A stretch of DNA of 64,000 nucleotides from Misgurnus anguillicaudatus. Its lineage: Eukaryota; Chordata; Actinopteri; Cypriniformes; Cobitidae. The notes below the pieces were generated by a model. It searched no databases. It was not told where the DNA came from and was given only the letters and a program-made list of their open reading frames with translations. Numbering within the stretch: position 1 is the stretch's first letter; each line of letters begins with the position of its first letter. Both the position numbers and the translations under genes were made by a program. Positions 1-11,139 of the stretch are shown piece after piece. The stretch spans positions 10,566,001-10,630,000 of the forward strand of contig NC_073346.2 in the NCBI RefSeq assembly GCF_027580225.2, in the 5' to 3' direction.

Positions 1-191
1 AATTAAAAAAAGCAACAAACTTACCTTGATCCTCATCAACAGCACATTCATCCTGGGAGTCTCAGTCAGATTCAGCAGAATCCACATTAACTGAAGCATC
101 ATACTGTGCTTTCAATGCACTTGGCTATTGCTTCTCCAATGTGTGGATGGCAAATGCTATGCAAATGTAACAAAGCATGCTGTGAATAACT

Positions 192-801
192 CTATGGGCA
201 ATGGTAAAAACATGCAGAGTAATCAAAAAACGAAGCAGTCAAACTTTTTTGCTCCAGCCATCTTTGTGGGTCTCTCTTAGCATTTCTTTTACTCGCTGAG
301 ATGCAGTTTGCATTTTTTAGCACAATTAAGGAATTGATCCGTGCAGCACTGGGAGTGATGAATCTGCGGTCTAAAGCATCATTAAAACTTTTAAAGGTTA
401 CCGAATCACACAGTCTAGTGGACATGCCAGTCTCAACAAACAAATTTACCAGTTTCAAATCTACCATGTTAATTTGAATTTGTTGGCCAAACCTCAGTTT
501 TTTGGAAGCATAATGTCAGAGTCTGCTGCTGCAATTGAGTTTGAGAACTACTAGCACCCTCGTTGACTTTATCATTACCGATGGCAGTCTCCCTTCCTGA
601 ATTTTTCACCATGAAGGATTTGTATTCTTCACGATGGTTGGTTTGCAAATGTACATTAAGGTTTGTGGGATTTTACCCCTTAATTTCAACACTGCAACGT
701 GTATTATTCAGCTTGACAATGCATTTGCTTTTTCCGGTTTCGGAATTAAATTCGAAATAGTCCCAAACAGGGCTCTGTCGTTTCCTACCTGCTGCCATCA
801 T
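192..801 (-). pseudogene. hAT/ZBED-type transposase relic (BED zinc finger plus downstream fragment)
   Basis: Read on the minus strand from an ATG at 801, the translation gives a BED-type zinc-finger pattern: a W-x-Y-F start, a first pair of cysteines (KSKC ... TRC), then NPTNL..HL...H. This layout is typical of the DNA-binding N-terminus of hAT transposases and the domesticated ZBED proteins. The finger is interrupted by an in-frame stop just before NPTNL; another stop and a +1 frame change follow near 470. The second open segment (467-192) contains LCDSVTFKSFNDALDRRFITPSAARINSLI, cut here only as description of the region between the finger and the dimerisation/catalytic part in hAT proteins. 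No catalytic domain or terminal inverted repeats were found. It is a dead fragment, not a host gene. Confidence 0.6.
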
Positions 802-2263
802 TCATGTCAGTTGTATTTATCAGTTAACTGATGTTGCAGTCAGCCTCAGCTAACTTCACATGCATAAAGCGCCATCTACAGGTAAATGTATTGTACAGCC
901 TGTTCGGTTTTTAACTAAACCACATCAGATTTTCCGCCACAAGATGAGAGCTTATTAATTACGAAAACCAATACTTATTTTTGATAATTATTATTTTATT
1001 TCAGTTACTTTTTCAATAACTGTTGCTAGTTTCGTTTAGTTTTAGTTTTTCATTTATTATGAATTTTACACTTTATTTCAGTTAATGGGAATGTTTTTAA
1101 CTGATAGTTTTAGTCTTAGTTTAAGTTTTCGTTTACGAAAATAACTTCGGCACCAGCAAGGTGGGCAGACCGACTCTGATTTACTTCTGCAACCGCCCCC
1201 ATTTTGCCACTTTCCGTTCTATTGTTCTATTGACAGTGAACTAAACGCTCTCAGACGCGTACTGTGTAAAACGACCATTATACTGTAAATAACTTGATTG
1301 CAAACTGGGCATCTAAAACCTTGTTTACTCACATCTGTCTCTGCATAGCAAGTTCATTACACGCAAGATCACACGCCTGGCCAGGCATTCCTTAGTACTT
1401 CTTTAAAACAACAAACAATGGAGTAATGGTATCTGTAAACAAACATGAAGCATTGATAAGTTGACCACGCTGTTGTATTTATACAATTATTACAAAAACA
1501 GAGGCACTGAAGGTTTTAAACTGAAGGTTTGCTTTTCTTTTTGAAAAATCTCAAGGTGAGATTCAGAAACTTCATAGATTTTTTTTGGGTGATCTGTTAG
1601 GGGGAGGCACTGTATTTGGGTGCTCTGTTAATGTCTTTCTTTTTGGGGGGGGGGGGGGGGCTCAGAAGCTGGGTGCTCTGTTTCAGTCTCTTAGCACATG
1701 GCCAAAGAATCAGAAGGAGGAATGTCTAAAAAACAAAGATACTTCTATAACAATTTAGATAAGGGGGAGTTTGCATATTGGCGCTTTCCTGATGCAGAGC
1801 CGTGATTGGCTGTTGATGTCAGAAGGAGCCCACAGAATGTGACCCTTTTTTCTTCATTGTGAGGAACTCAATCGAATAGCATAGAGTACAGAGTTTAACT
1901 TTGTCCTTAGAATTTTATCTATGCATTTTTCACTTACCAAACCACTTCCAAAGTACCATTGGCAAAATAACAAACAAATGAAAAACATTTTAAAAGCATT
2001 GATTACGCATCGAGTCACATCAAATGTAGACAGCATCACATCATGACTTCGGCCTGATAGGCCGTTTCTTTGTGTGTGGTGGTGGTTGTTTTGACAGGTA
2101 TTCTCGTGGGTACCTGTCATTCTTGTTCTACTCTCCTTCCTCTTATTACATTAATTCGCAGCCTGTCTCCTTGCGCACCTGCTTCCTATTATCACATTAA
2201 TTTAATACTTAGCTCCTCTTTGTCTCTTGTTCTGTTCGTGACTGTCTGAATTTTGATTTCATA
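802..2263. other. Intergenic, no gene seen
   Basis: No convincing coding region or RNA gene. The stretch 960-1145 is very A+T-rich with repeated TTAGTTTT-like words and looks like worn repeat DNA. A run of about 15 G lies near 1646-1660. ORFs below 90 codons here have no recognisable domain. Confidence 0.5.
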
Positions 2264-2945
2264 CCGTGTGTCTCAATCAGCTCCCTTGTTCAGTAGTCAG
2301 GGCACTGATCAGGGAGTCAGCCATTTTAAGGGCTGTCTCAATCGCAAAATCCGTTCAGTGCACTGGAACGTTCGTTCCCTAAAAATTCCCACAATGCACC
2401 GCAAAAACCAGTGAGCATCGATGTTCCCTATGTTCCCTAACCGGAAATCACGTGACCTTTTCTGAAGCTCGCCAACCGAACATCACGTGATCCAACTCAA
2501 TAAACTGTATGAAATTTTACAGAACTTTTATAAAGACAAACGTTTGTTTTAGTTGTAAATATAAATACACATTGCTACACAGTAAGGAACCACAATCTAC
2601 TCAATATTTAAAATAATAATATTTATTTAAAATTGTAAATATATTTATTACATTTAAAATGTAATTATATGCCTCCAATTTTATGCACAGATATGTAAGA
2701 GAATAATGACAGCATTTTTCACAATGTACTGTTTTTAAAATTAAGTCAGAGAGATGTTGGTTTTGCTGGTTGTTGATGAGTAACAGCTGTGAGTGATTAC
2801 AACGCGCTTAAGCAGCCGTGACAGAAAAATAAGTGAACATCGTCCCAATGTGAAGTGAGCTAGGGTCCTTACCAGTGCCCGAACCTGTGTACACGATATA
2901 CTGATTCACGACCTCGGGAGCAAGGGAACGAATTGAGACACACGG
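2264..2945 (+). mobile_element. 682-bp non-autonomous DNA transposon, copy A
   Basis: Begins CCGTGTGTCTCAATCAGC and ends with the imperfect inverse GAATTGAGACACACGG. It is flanked by ATA on both sides (2261-2263 and 2946-2948), giving a 3-bp target-site duplication. A second copy of exactly the same length lies at 10089-10770, flanked by TGT. About 15 substitutions and no indels separate the two by eye. No ORF of note. The TIR words recur about 70 bp inside the 5' end. The 3-bp duplication would fit PIF-Harbinger or CACTA-like families, but neither ATA nor TGT is the usual Harbinger TWA, so the superfamily is open. Confidence 0.8.
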
Positions 2946-3148
2946 ATAGTCTTCTCCTCTTGTCTAGTCTTGTTTTTGAAACGTATTTCAAGTTCTAGTT
3001 ACAGACTTTGTCTTCCTGCTGTTCACCGTCAGTGTTTAGTCTCCAGTGCTTTTCGTGTGCTTCCTGTCTTCTTTGTTGTTTTCAGGTCACTTCCCCTACT
3101 CTGCGAACATCTCCCTGAACTGTCCCATGGCGATCGGTCTCACTCTCT

Positions 3149-4614
3149 AGCCCTTTTCACACAGACATTCCGTAAAATACACGGGAAAGTCATCCGGGAT
3201 TTTTCCGGAATCCTTAGATTTTTTGTTCATTCACACTGCCATGATTACCCGGCATCAATGGTCCCAGAAAGACACGTGATCTGTTGAAAGTCTTCTACGC
3301 AGCATCTGAAGTTTGCATATTATTTATTATTTCTCTCTCCAGAAACCACTCGCGTGCATTTTTGTTTATGATAAGATTATAAAGGAGCGCGTGACGCGCC
3401 GTTCTATGCTGGTGAATGATCTCAGCTTCTGAGTGGATATTTGACGAGCTCCCTGATCTCTGCTTTAAAGGGGCCATGGCATGAAAATCTGATTTTTCCA
3501 CGTTTAAGTGCTATGATTGGTTCCCCAGTGCTTCTATCAACCTAGAAAATGTGAAAAAGATCAACCCAGTAACTTAGTTTTGGTAAACCATTCTCTACAA
3601 GCACATGAAAAAATAGGTTGTTGAAATTTGGCTCTCCTTATGATGTCATAAGGAGCTCTTATTGTAATAATATCACCTTTTAATCTGCACTATCCAACCA
3701 TGGCACAGCCATTTCGTGCAGAGAAAAGCACAATTGAGTATTAATTGCAACAAACCACCATCATGGTGAGCACTGGTGATTGAATTTCATCAGCTTATTT
3801 GCATTTTAAAGGACACACCCAAAACGGCACATTTTTGCACACACCTACAAAGTGGTAATTTTAACATGCTATAATAAATTATTTACATGGTATTTTGAGC
3901 TAAAACTTCACATATGTGCTCTAGGGACACCAAAGATTTATTTGACATCTTAAAGTCTTGTGTCATGGGCCCTTTAATACAGTTTTCAGACATTTCTTGT
4001 TTATATGCATTTAAAACCCGCATTTTGAGGAACTGAACGATATATCTTGTTGGGATGACGCGTGGGAATTTTCGTTTATTATAGCTCAAATGAGCACGTG
4101 ACGCGATATTCTTTAATGCTGCTGAATGATAACGCAGAAAGTGACAAGTTAACTTACCTGATATCTGCTTCAGTCCAGTTTGCTGATATTTCTCATTGTG
4201 AATGTTGTAAATCCCTCATTTTAAAGAGTTGAACCAACTTGTTGCCATGACACGCGTGTCCACACTACGGCACGTGCGTCATTGTTTATGCGTCTCATTT
4301 ATAATTTCCTGATAACTGCGTCAATATAGTTTGCAACATTTCTCGTGGTGAATGTTTATATGCATGTTATCTCTCGTTTTAAGGAGCTGAACCCTTACTT
4401 TTGTTGTGATGATGCGTGCGTCCTCACTATGACACGCCCATTACGGCATTGTTTCGGCTTCTTGTTCACACAGAGGGTTTTCCGTATATCTGACTATGTC
4501 CTCTTTCCGGCAACTATCCCAGAAGATTAACGGGACGAGTTTGTGTTCACACAGATGCTTGTCTGGCAATTTTACGGGGATTTTCTGGGACCAAAGGTCT
4601 GTGTGAATGGGGTT
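3149..4614. mobile_element. Non-autonomous DNA transposon with CCCTTTTCACACAGAC-type ends
   Basis: Left end AGCCCTTTTCACACAGAC and right end (inverted) AACCCCATTCACACAGAC match, and the subterminal parts share motifs around fill-in words such as CCCAGAAA and TTACGGGG. The trinucleotide TCT flanks both ends, a possible but weak 3-bp duplication. The interior repeats blocks around CTGAACC, ACGCGTG and TTTATATGCAT three times (about 3990-4400), suggesting internal duplication. A separate TTAA-flanked element (3465-3977) is nested inside. Confidence 0.5.
3465..3977 (+). mobile_element. TTAA-flanked MITE (AGGGGCCATGGCATG ends)
   Basis: Starts TTAA-AGGGGCCATGGCATG and ends CATGGGCCCT-TTAA, so short inverted termini sit directly inside TTAA, as for piggyBac or Kolobok derivatives. 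A 5'-truncated copy of the same element and orientation lies at 50951-51343, sharing long near-identical blocks (the ATGATGTCATAAGGAGCTC word, the ACACACCTACAAAGTGG word). No coding capacity seen. Confidence 0.65.
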
Positions 4615-4814
4615 TCTGTCTCACCTGTGTCCACCTCCTGACGTCACACTGGGCATCTGCACTGTGGATTGAGTGTTTTCGCTCGCTGCCTGTCTCATTA
4701 ACTGAACTGAAGTTACAAGTTTTCACTATAACGAAAGTGTACCTGTTGAGAGAGAAAGAAGGTTTTTTAATTTTTTAAGAGTAAAGAGCTGTGTCTGCAG
4801 TTAATATTAATTTG

Positions 4815-5336
4815 TCAAGTATTTTTGGAAAAAAAAAATTTGTTGTTTTTTGAATGTTGCAAGAGATGGTGCTGATCAGACTCCTGTAGGAAGATCATTC
4901 TACCAGCAGGGAACAGTGAAGGAAAATAACCGGGAACGTGATTTGGTGCCCTTTTGTGAAGGTAAGACAAGGCGCTGCTCATTTGCTGAATGTAATAGAT
5001 GGGGTGTAGGAATGCAGGAATGTGTGCCGGCGCTGTGCCAATGAAAGTTCTGTAATTAAGTAGTATTGATTTATACATGACACAGGCTTCAATCTGTAGC
5101 CAGTAGAGAGAGATGAAGAGCGGCGTTACATGAACCCTTTTGGGCTCCTTGAAAATGAGCCGAGCTGCTGCGTTCTGAACTAGTTGGAATGGTTTAATAG
5201 ACCGCGCAGGAAGGCCAGCACGGAGAGCATTGCGGTAGTCCAGCCTAGAGATTACCATGTGGGGTACGCAATTAGCAACAATAACTTGCAAAAACAAGGC
5301 ATTAAAACAACAAATACAGTGCAAGCACACACTCAT
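4815..5336 (-). pseudogene. LINE reverse-transcriptase C-terminal fragment (L2/CR1-like)
   Basis: Minus-strand translation contains [29 protein letters not shown] and HVTPLFISLYWLQIEA. These match the segment just C-terminal of the RT domain in vertebrate L2/CR1-group LINEs (compare [12 protein letters not shown] and [12 protein letters not shown] in the intact LINE at 61583-64000). The expected serine/leucine-rich end is garbled, no RT catalytic motif is present, and the 5' part is missing, so this is a 5'-truncated dead copy. The 173-codon ORF is a relic, not a host gene. Confidence 0.75.
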
Positions 5337-6843
5337 ACAGACTGTCAGGTCATTTCCCCCAAAAAATCCTATCGGTGCATCCCTAGTATAAAGTGCAGAA
5401 GATCACAAACTAGTCAGTATTACCATAATCACGTAGCAATGCTGTTGACTGTCTATAGCCACACTTCACATTTAGGCTTATTTAAATTAAAACAACGCTA
5501 ACTTGCCTTTAAAAAAAGCTGAAGGCGGCGTGTGCGAACGTTAAACTTCCTTAAAATAGTGTCCTGTAGATTTGAAAATTCCACCTCGACCCTGTAATCT
5601 CTGAGTTTGAGCCAATCGGTGTTTGCATGAAGTCAGATGGAGCAGGCGGTGCTGGTTCGTTCTAAATGTTCTAATATCCAGAAAAACTGGTCTATTTTAA
5701 TAAAAAAAAAAACCTATATGTTTATTTATTTGAATTATTCTTGATATATATTAAATTAATAAAAAAAATGTGTAGGGGAGGCACAACAACCTCTTTTAAT
5801 GCCTTCTTGATTGTGTCATTACTCCATTTTATTCCTTTTGTGGTAAGTTAGCCTAATGCCTTAATTTGGTCTTTTGAAAAAGTTTTCTTTAAATGTGTGT
5901 CCGTAAAGGGGGCTATGAATTTGTCGATTTTATTGTTGTATATTGTTGGCTAAGGTCTACTTATGATGTTTGCGTGGTTTTTACATTCAAAAACATCAAA
6001 AGCAATAAGTAATAGGCTGTTTTGTAACATGGATTAGTGGCTCTCTGGAGAAATGGTTCGTTTGAAGGTGCTAAAGATGATACACATAAATGACAATACG
6101 TATAGTAAAGTATAAGTAAAACTTTAAACTCAACGTGACTAAATTACCGTATACAACACAGTAAGCGGGCATCAGAATCTAAATTGCGGCTAATAAGTCC
6201 TTCCTTATCACTAACTTTGTATATTTCTACAGTTATATTACAATTGTATTGTTAAGTGTTGCACCTTTATTAATCGTTTAATGTTTTTAGTAAATTAAAA
6301 CAGTCAAACATACGTGTTTAGACACGGATGTTACTACAGGACATATCAAGCAATCTCTTCTAACAAGCAACTTATTCAAAAACAAACTTTAAACACGCAT
6401 TCCTAATGTTATGTTCCGAGCCTCCGAGTTAAGGTATACAGCTTCTGTGTTCTCCGTTTCCATGGTTACTCTATCATAACAGATCAAAGCGTCAAAATAA
6501 AAGTCCCTCAGGAAAAATGTATTTAAAAGTAATTTTGGTTACATTTGGCAATCTTTAAAGACATGTTTACTGATTGTTGAGACACGGCATGGTTTCCTTT
6601 GCCCCTGCCCCCCACGTGTGTCATGCGAAGCTGTGGGCGGGGCTACAAATTTTTTATATTCTTTCATAGACAAAGGCTATACAAGTAATAAATTACATTT
6701 TTTTTAAATCTAATTGTGATTATGTTAATTAAAAATTAATTCATATTAAATCTAATGCATATTTTTATGACACATCAGGTACGCGCTCAAAAACAAAATG
6801 AGGGATGGTGAGCGTAAATGCATGCAGGGCAAGAAGAATATGT
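5337..6843. other. Intergenic, no gene seen
   Basis: A+T-rich with A-runs at about 5700-5770. No splice-bounded coding segment, RNA gene or clear transposon end was recognised. Confidence 0.45.
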
Positions 6844-7094
6844 GAAGAGATTTGTTGCAAAACGAGATAACTCCGTTCTTTTATTTGTTCAGAAATCAAA
6901 TTTTTTGGTTGTGCATTCCAATTAATATCAATTCAACTGCAGTTGGTTTGTTTTGATTTAAACCTTCATAACTTAAAAAAATACAGCTAAGTAGCACCAT
7001 TAAACAAAATAATAACATGATAACATAATAATAATCATGTTTTGACAAAAAAATTTAATAAACGGATTTATCTCGTTTTGCAACGAAACTCTTC
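6844..7094. mobile_element. 251-bp MITE with GAAGAGTTTCGTTGCAAAAC-type inverted ends
   Basis: The left end GAAGAGATTTGTTGCAAAAC and the right end, inverted, GAAGAGTTTCGTTGCAAAAC match over about 34 bp. Both ends are bordered by ATGT. The interior is A+T-rich and non-coding. A related terminus recurs twice near 36551 and 36616 beside TA repeats. The flanks do not settle the superfamily. Confidence 0.65.
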
Positions 7095-8482
7095 ATGTAT
7101 ATAATGTAGGGTAGTGTGAAGTAATCGGAGATTCATTTATGCTTTTTTAATAATTACAGTTTTCTTTAATGGGATATGGACCCCCTAAAGTAGCCTTGGC
7201 CAACCCATTTATAAAATTCTAGTTCCACCACTGCATAACTGATGTTATTTCAGCATACTAAGTGTATAATAAGTATCTGAATATTGTGAATTAATTAATA
7301 AACTAATTATTGATAGCCTTTAGTTCATTCACTAAAATGATCCTATATTCAGTTAGCCTATGTTTACTTTACTAACACAGCAGTGTGCCCAGGATGGTAA
7401 AATAAATATTACAATGTATTCCTAATGACCAACACAAATCTTCTTTATACTGATATGGTTTGAAATCTATAGTTATTTGATTCTTTGGTTTTCTGATGTA
7501 TTAAAATTCATATATGTTGTGCAGAGAAATAAGAATTTTTTCCTGGGGTGCATACCCTAGAAAAATACTTATATGGACCTCGGTATTTATAAAATCCTGC
7601 GTACGGCCTTGCGCACAAGCATAAGAACTGAACTGACAAGATCGCGCTTTGCGTCTTTGCATTGTAATCAGTGAAGGACAGTTTGTCATCAAAGACTACA
7701 CTGAGGTTTCTGTCAGTTTTGGCAAGTTGAAGCAGTACAAAACAAATCCAATAGATGACACTGTTGACTGCAGTCTGGTATATTTAGTTATTGATTGCGA
7801 AGACATAACTCCTAAAACAATTCATCTGCTTACAACTATAAACACAATCTCAAAACTCTACCTGCACAAACCAATTTATCTGAACCACAAATATTGTAGT
7901 CAAAATTATATTATTTTCTGTCCAAATCAAACTTTTATAACACATACAATTTTGCAGATAACAAATACACAGACTTCTCCACAGAAAACACCAATAAGGT
8001 CAATTCACAACACTAAAACCTCTTACTGGGAATCAGTCAAATGGTAAAGGTAAAGTTTTTTTTTAATTACCAAAAATTAATAAAAGCATTTTTTTGTCAT
8101 GTTTTATTGCAGTGCTATAATATTAAATAGGCTACACTTTCCAAAAAAGTTCATAGAACAGAATTTGAAGTCGTTATGTTCATCTTCAGTTTGCATTCTT
8201 GTTAATTTCTGCAAAACTACAGCACACATATAAAAACAACTACAGCAGCACAGGGCAAAAAAAATCTATGTGATAGTTACAGTATTATTTAAGAGTGTAT
8301 AGCATGTGATAAATTACTTTACACAGAAGAACAATTCAGGTTCTCTCAATTAAATTTCAACTGTATATCAGCATCTGACATGTTTTCTAGTAAAAAATCT
8401 TTTATCAGGCTTTCGTTTCAGTAGTTTCACTTTAATGCCAATGAAAAGGTTATTAGTCAGCAAAGCCCAAGATGGAGTAAAG
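7095..8482. other. Intergenic; isolated hAT-like 3' end at about 7150-7233
   Basis: A hAT-like right end (GGACCCCCTAAAG ... TTCTAGTTCCACCACTG) stops at 7233; no left partner was found. A 132-codon plus-strand ORF at 7649-8047 has no recognisable domain, a Thr/Ile/Asn-rich composition expected of A+T-rich noncoding DNA, and no splice context, so I do not call it a gene. Confidence 0.35.
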
Positions 8483-9049
8483 CAGGGATGGACTGGGGCT
8501 AAAAAACAGCTGGACTCCGGCCATTTTCCCCTAGTTGTGCGCAACAGACACAAGGATGTCCTGCTACTATGCCACAATACTGTCAGACTATCAGACGAGG
8601 TTATTTAATACTTTGTCAATGTCATATTACACTTTGATTTATATTAAGGCTGTGAAATAATGAAAATGGTGAGGCCCTATTAATTTTGTCTGTAAAGCTT
8701 TCACAAACAACCACCAGGTCTTTGCCAACTACACAATACTAAACACAAATATGAAAGACAAGGAAAATCTGCACTCTGATGGAAGACCGACAGAAAGTGC
8801 AAGCTAGGATTTTTTGGTAAAACTAATATTTGGTCATTTATTTAGCCCCGATTTCTTGTATGTTAGCACGTTTAGAGTGGTAGCAATGCATGCCTGACAT
8901 TTTCCCATTTAATTCAATACCTTATTGTAGCAGAAAATGTGAGCTCACTACAACCTCTCATATACAATAAAGTCAATGAAAGAAATCAAAACCAATGCAA
9001 TACGATGAATGTCCACCCACAGACTGTTTTTAAATGGGGTTGGATAAAT

Positions 9050-9054
<5 letters not shown>

Positions 9055-9093
<39 letters not shown>

Positions 9094-9107
9094 GCGTGCG
9101 TGCGTGT
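9055..9107 (+). repeat. (TG)n microsatellite
   Basis: Uninterrupted TG repeats passing into GCGTG/TGCG units at the right edge. It creates spurious Thr/His-rich minus-strand ORFs. Confidence 0.95.
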
Positions 9108-9553
9108 GATTTTGATTAGATGACAGTTGTAGGTTACCGTTTGACAAGAGTTTACAGTTTGACAAAAGCACAATGTTTTGTTTAAATGCGACTGTACACA
9201 AATATAAGCAAACACTTTGCAGTTTGAATGATGTCCCATATGAACCAAATGACAGAGTAGCCTATGTATTGTTTTTGCATTTCCACTGTTCAATCATGCC
9301 CGCGCCTCTCTCTCTCACACACATGCATGCACGCACACACACACCACATCTCTCTTTTAGTTGCGCATTACGTTAATTTTCACGCGAGTTTTATTTATTT
9401 TTAGATTGTGTATATTTTATTATAATGTCACGTTTCCACCTACTACTGGCACTTACAGGACATCTTGGTGATGTGAAGTTAACTCTGTCTGTCCCTCATC
9501 ATGACCAGGCTGTGGATGCTCAGGCTCGCGAATTCCGGAAATCCGTAGACCAA

Positions 9554-10950
9554 CAGTGTTGGGGCTAGTTACTCAAAAAAGTAATATATTACGTATTACA
9601 TATTACTCTCAAAAATAGTAATGCCTTACTTTACTTTATTACTCCCTGGAGAAAGTAACTAGTTATATTACTAGTTATATTACTAGTTACATTTTTTTCT
9701 GGACAAGAATGTTTATTTGGGCAAGCCACGGCCAAGAAAATGCTGGCTTCCTTACCCGCTACCGGACGTGGGGCACAGCGTTCGGAGAAACATTAAAGAG
9801 TGTGCACTTCACCGTCAAGTTATTTTCCTTCCGTTGAACATAATAAAATATGACTGAATCTCCACCCGTCGAAACTAGCTTTCTGTTGCTGGGAACCTTC
9901 CTTTGAAAAAGAGCTTGCCGTTGTTGACGCTTCCATTTTCCCGATCTGTCTTTGAGTGTGCCGCTGCCGCTCTGTGCTGCTGGCTGCCGGGTGTCGACCA
10001 ATCGGTGATGGTAAATGATACCTCGTGCCAAACTTAGACCAATCACTGTACCATTCACGCCCTCCTCCCCTTCCCTTATGTTCTCTGTCCGTGTGTCTCA
10101 ATCAGCTCCCTTGTTCAGTAGTCAGGGCACTGATCAGGGAGTCGGCCATTTTAAGGGCTGTCTCAATCGCAAAATCCGCTCAGTGCACTGGAACGTTCGT
10201 TCCCTAAAAATTCCCACAATGCAACGCAAAAACCAGTGAGCATCGATGATCCCTATGTTCCCTAACCGGAAATCACGTGACCTTTTCTGAAGCTCGCCAA
10301 CCGAACATCACGTGATCCAACTCAATAAACTTTATGAAATGTTACAGAACTTTTATAAAGACAAACGTTTGTTTTAGTTGTAAATATAAACACACATTGC
10401 TACACAGTAAGGGACCACAATCTACTCAATATTTAAAAGAATAATATTTATTTAAAATTGTAAATATATTTATTACATTTAAAATGTAATTATATGCCTT
10501 CAATTTTATGCACATATATGTAAGAGAATAATGACATCATTTTTCACAATGTACTGTTTTTAAAATTAAGTCAGAAAGATGTTGGTTTTGCCGGTTGTTG
10601 ATGAGTAACAGCTGTGAGTGATTACAACGCGCTTAAGCAGCCGTGACAGAAAAATAAGTGAACATCGTCCCAATGTGAAGTGAGCTAGGGTCCTTACCAG
10701 TGCCCGAACCTGTGTACACGATATACTGATTCACGACCTCGGGAGCTAGGGAACGAATTGAGACACACGGTGTGTTTTGTGCCTTGTGTGATGAAGGTGC
10801 TACTGGCGAATGTAACTCAAGTAACTAGCTTGGGAAAACTGTAATAATATTACCATTTTCAGACGGGTAATGCCTTACACTACTAGTTACTGTAAAAAGT
10901 AATATTATTACAGTAACTAGTTACTTTGTAACTAGTTACACCCAACACTG
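9554..10950. mobile_element. hAT non-autonomous element with perfect 8-bp duplication, split by a MITE
   Basis: Left end CAGTGTTGGGGCTAGTTAC, right end GTAACTAGTTACACCCAACACTG in inverted relation; both arms are full of TAACTAGTTAC words. The octamer TAGACCAA occurs exactly at 9546-9553 and 10951-10958. Subtracting the 682-bp insertion and its 3-bp duplication leaves a 712-bp original element. The interior (about 9700-10088) has no recognisable transposase. Confidence 0.9.
10089..10770 (+). mobile_element. 682-bp non-autonomous DNA transposon, copy B
   Basis: Same length, ends and orientation as copy A at 2264. TGT flanks both sides (10086-10088, 10771-10773). It sits inside the hAT at 9554-10950 and is therefore younger than that hAT. 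Confidence 0.85.
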
Positions 10951-11139
10951 TAGACCAATCACGGCTATAGACAGACTCTTCTTCCTCATTTTTGTTTACA
11001 CGTAGCAGCATATAAGTGATCGTATTAGTGCCCCTGCTGTTGGCTGTTCACATTGTGTTATTAGACTTTTTGCCGACGGCCCCCTTTTTACGGCCGTTCT
11101 GGACTTTTCCAGAACGCACAGATTGCCAATCCGTCCCTG

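Larger units (their letters stand above)
8483..11139. mobile_element. hAT-type element (outermost of a three-level nest)
   Basis: Left end CAGGGATGGACTGGGG and right end GCCAATCCGTCCCTG are inverted relatives of the CAGGGNYGGAYTGG hAT terminus. Flanking octamers GAGTAAAG (8475-8482) and GAGAAAAG (11140-11147) agree at 7 of 8 positions, as expected for an old hAT 8-bp duplication. Inside lie a (TG)n tract and a second hAT (9554-10950), which holds a third element (10089-10770). No transposase is recognisable in the outer element. Confidence 0.75.

Noticed and set aside
4815..5336. 173-codon minus-strand ORF as a host gene
   Set aside because: Its motifs are those of a LINE reverse-transcriptase C-terminus and it lacks a gene context.
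7649..8047. 132-codon plus-strand ORF as a possible small gene
   Set aside because: No domain, a composition expected of A+T-rich noncoding DNA, no splice or promoter context.
8986..9293. Thr/His-rich ORFs across the TG repeat
   Set aside because: Produced by the microsatellite reading as ACAC codons.
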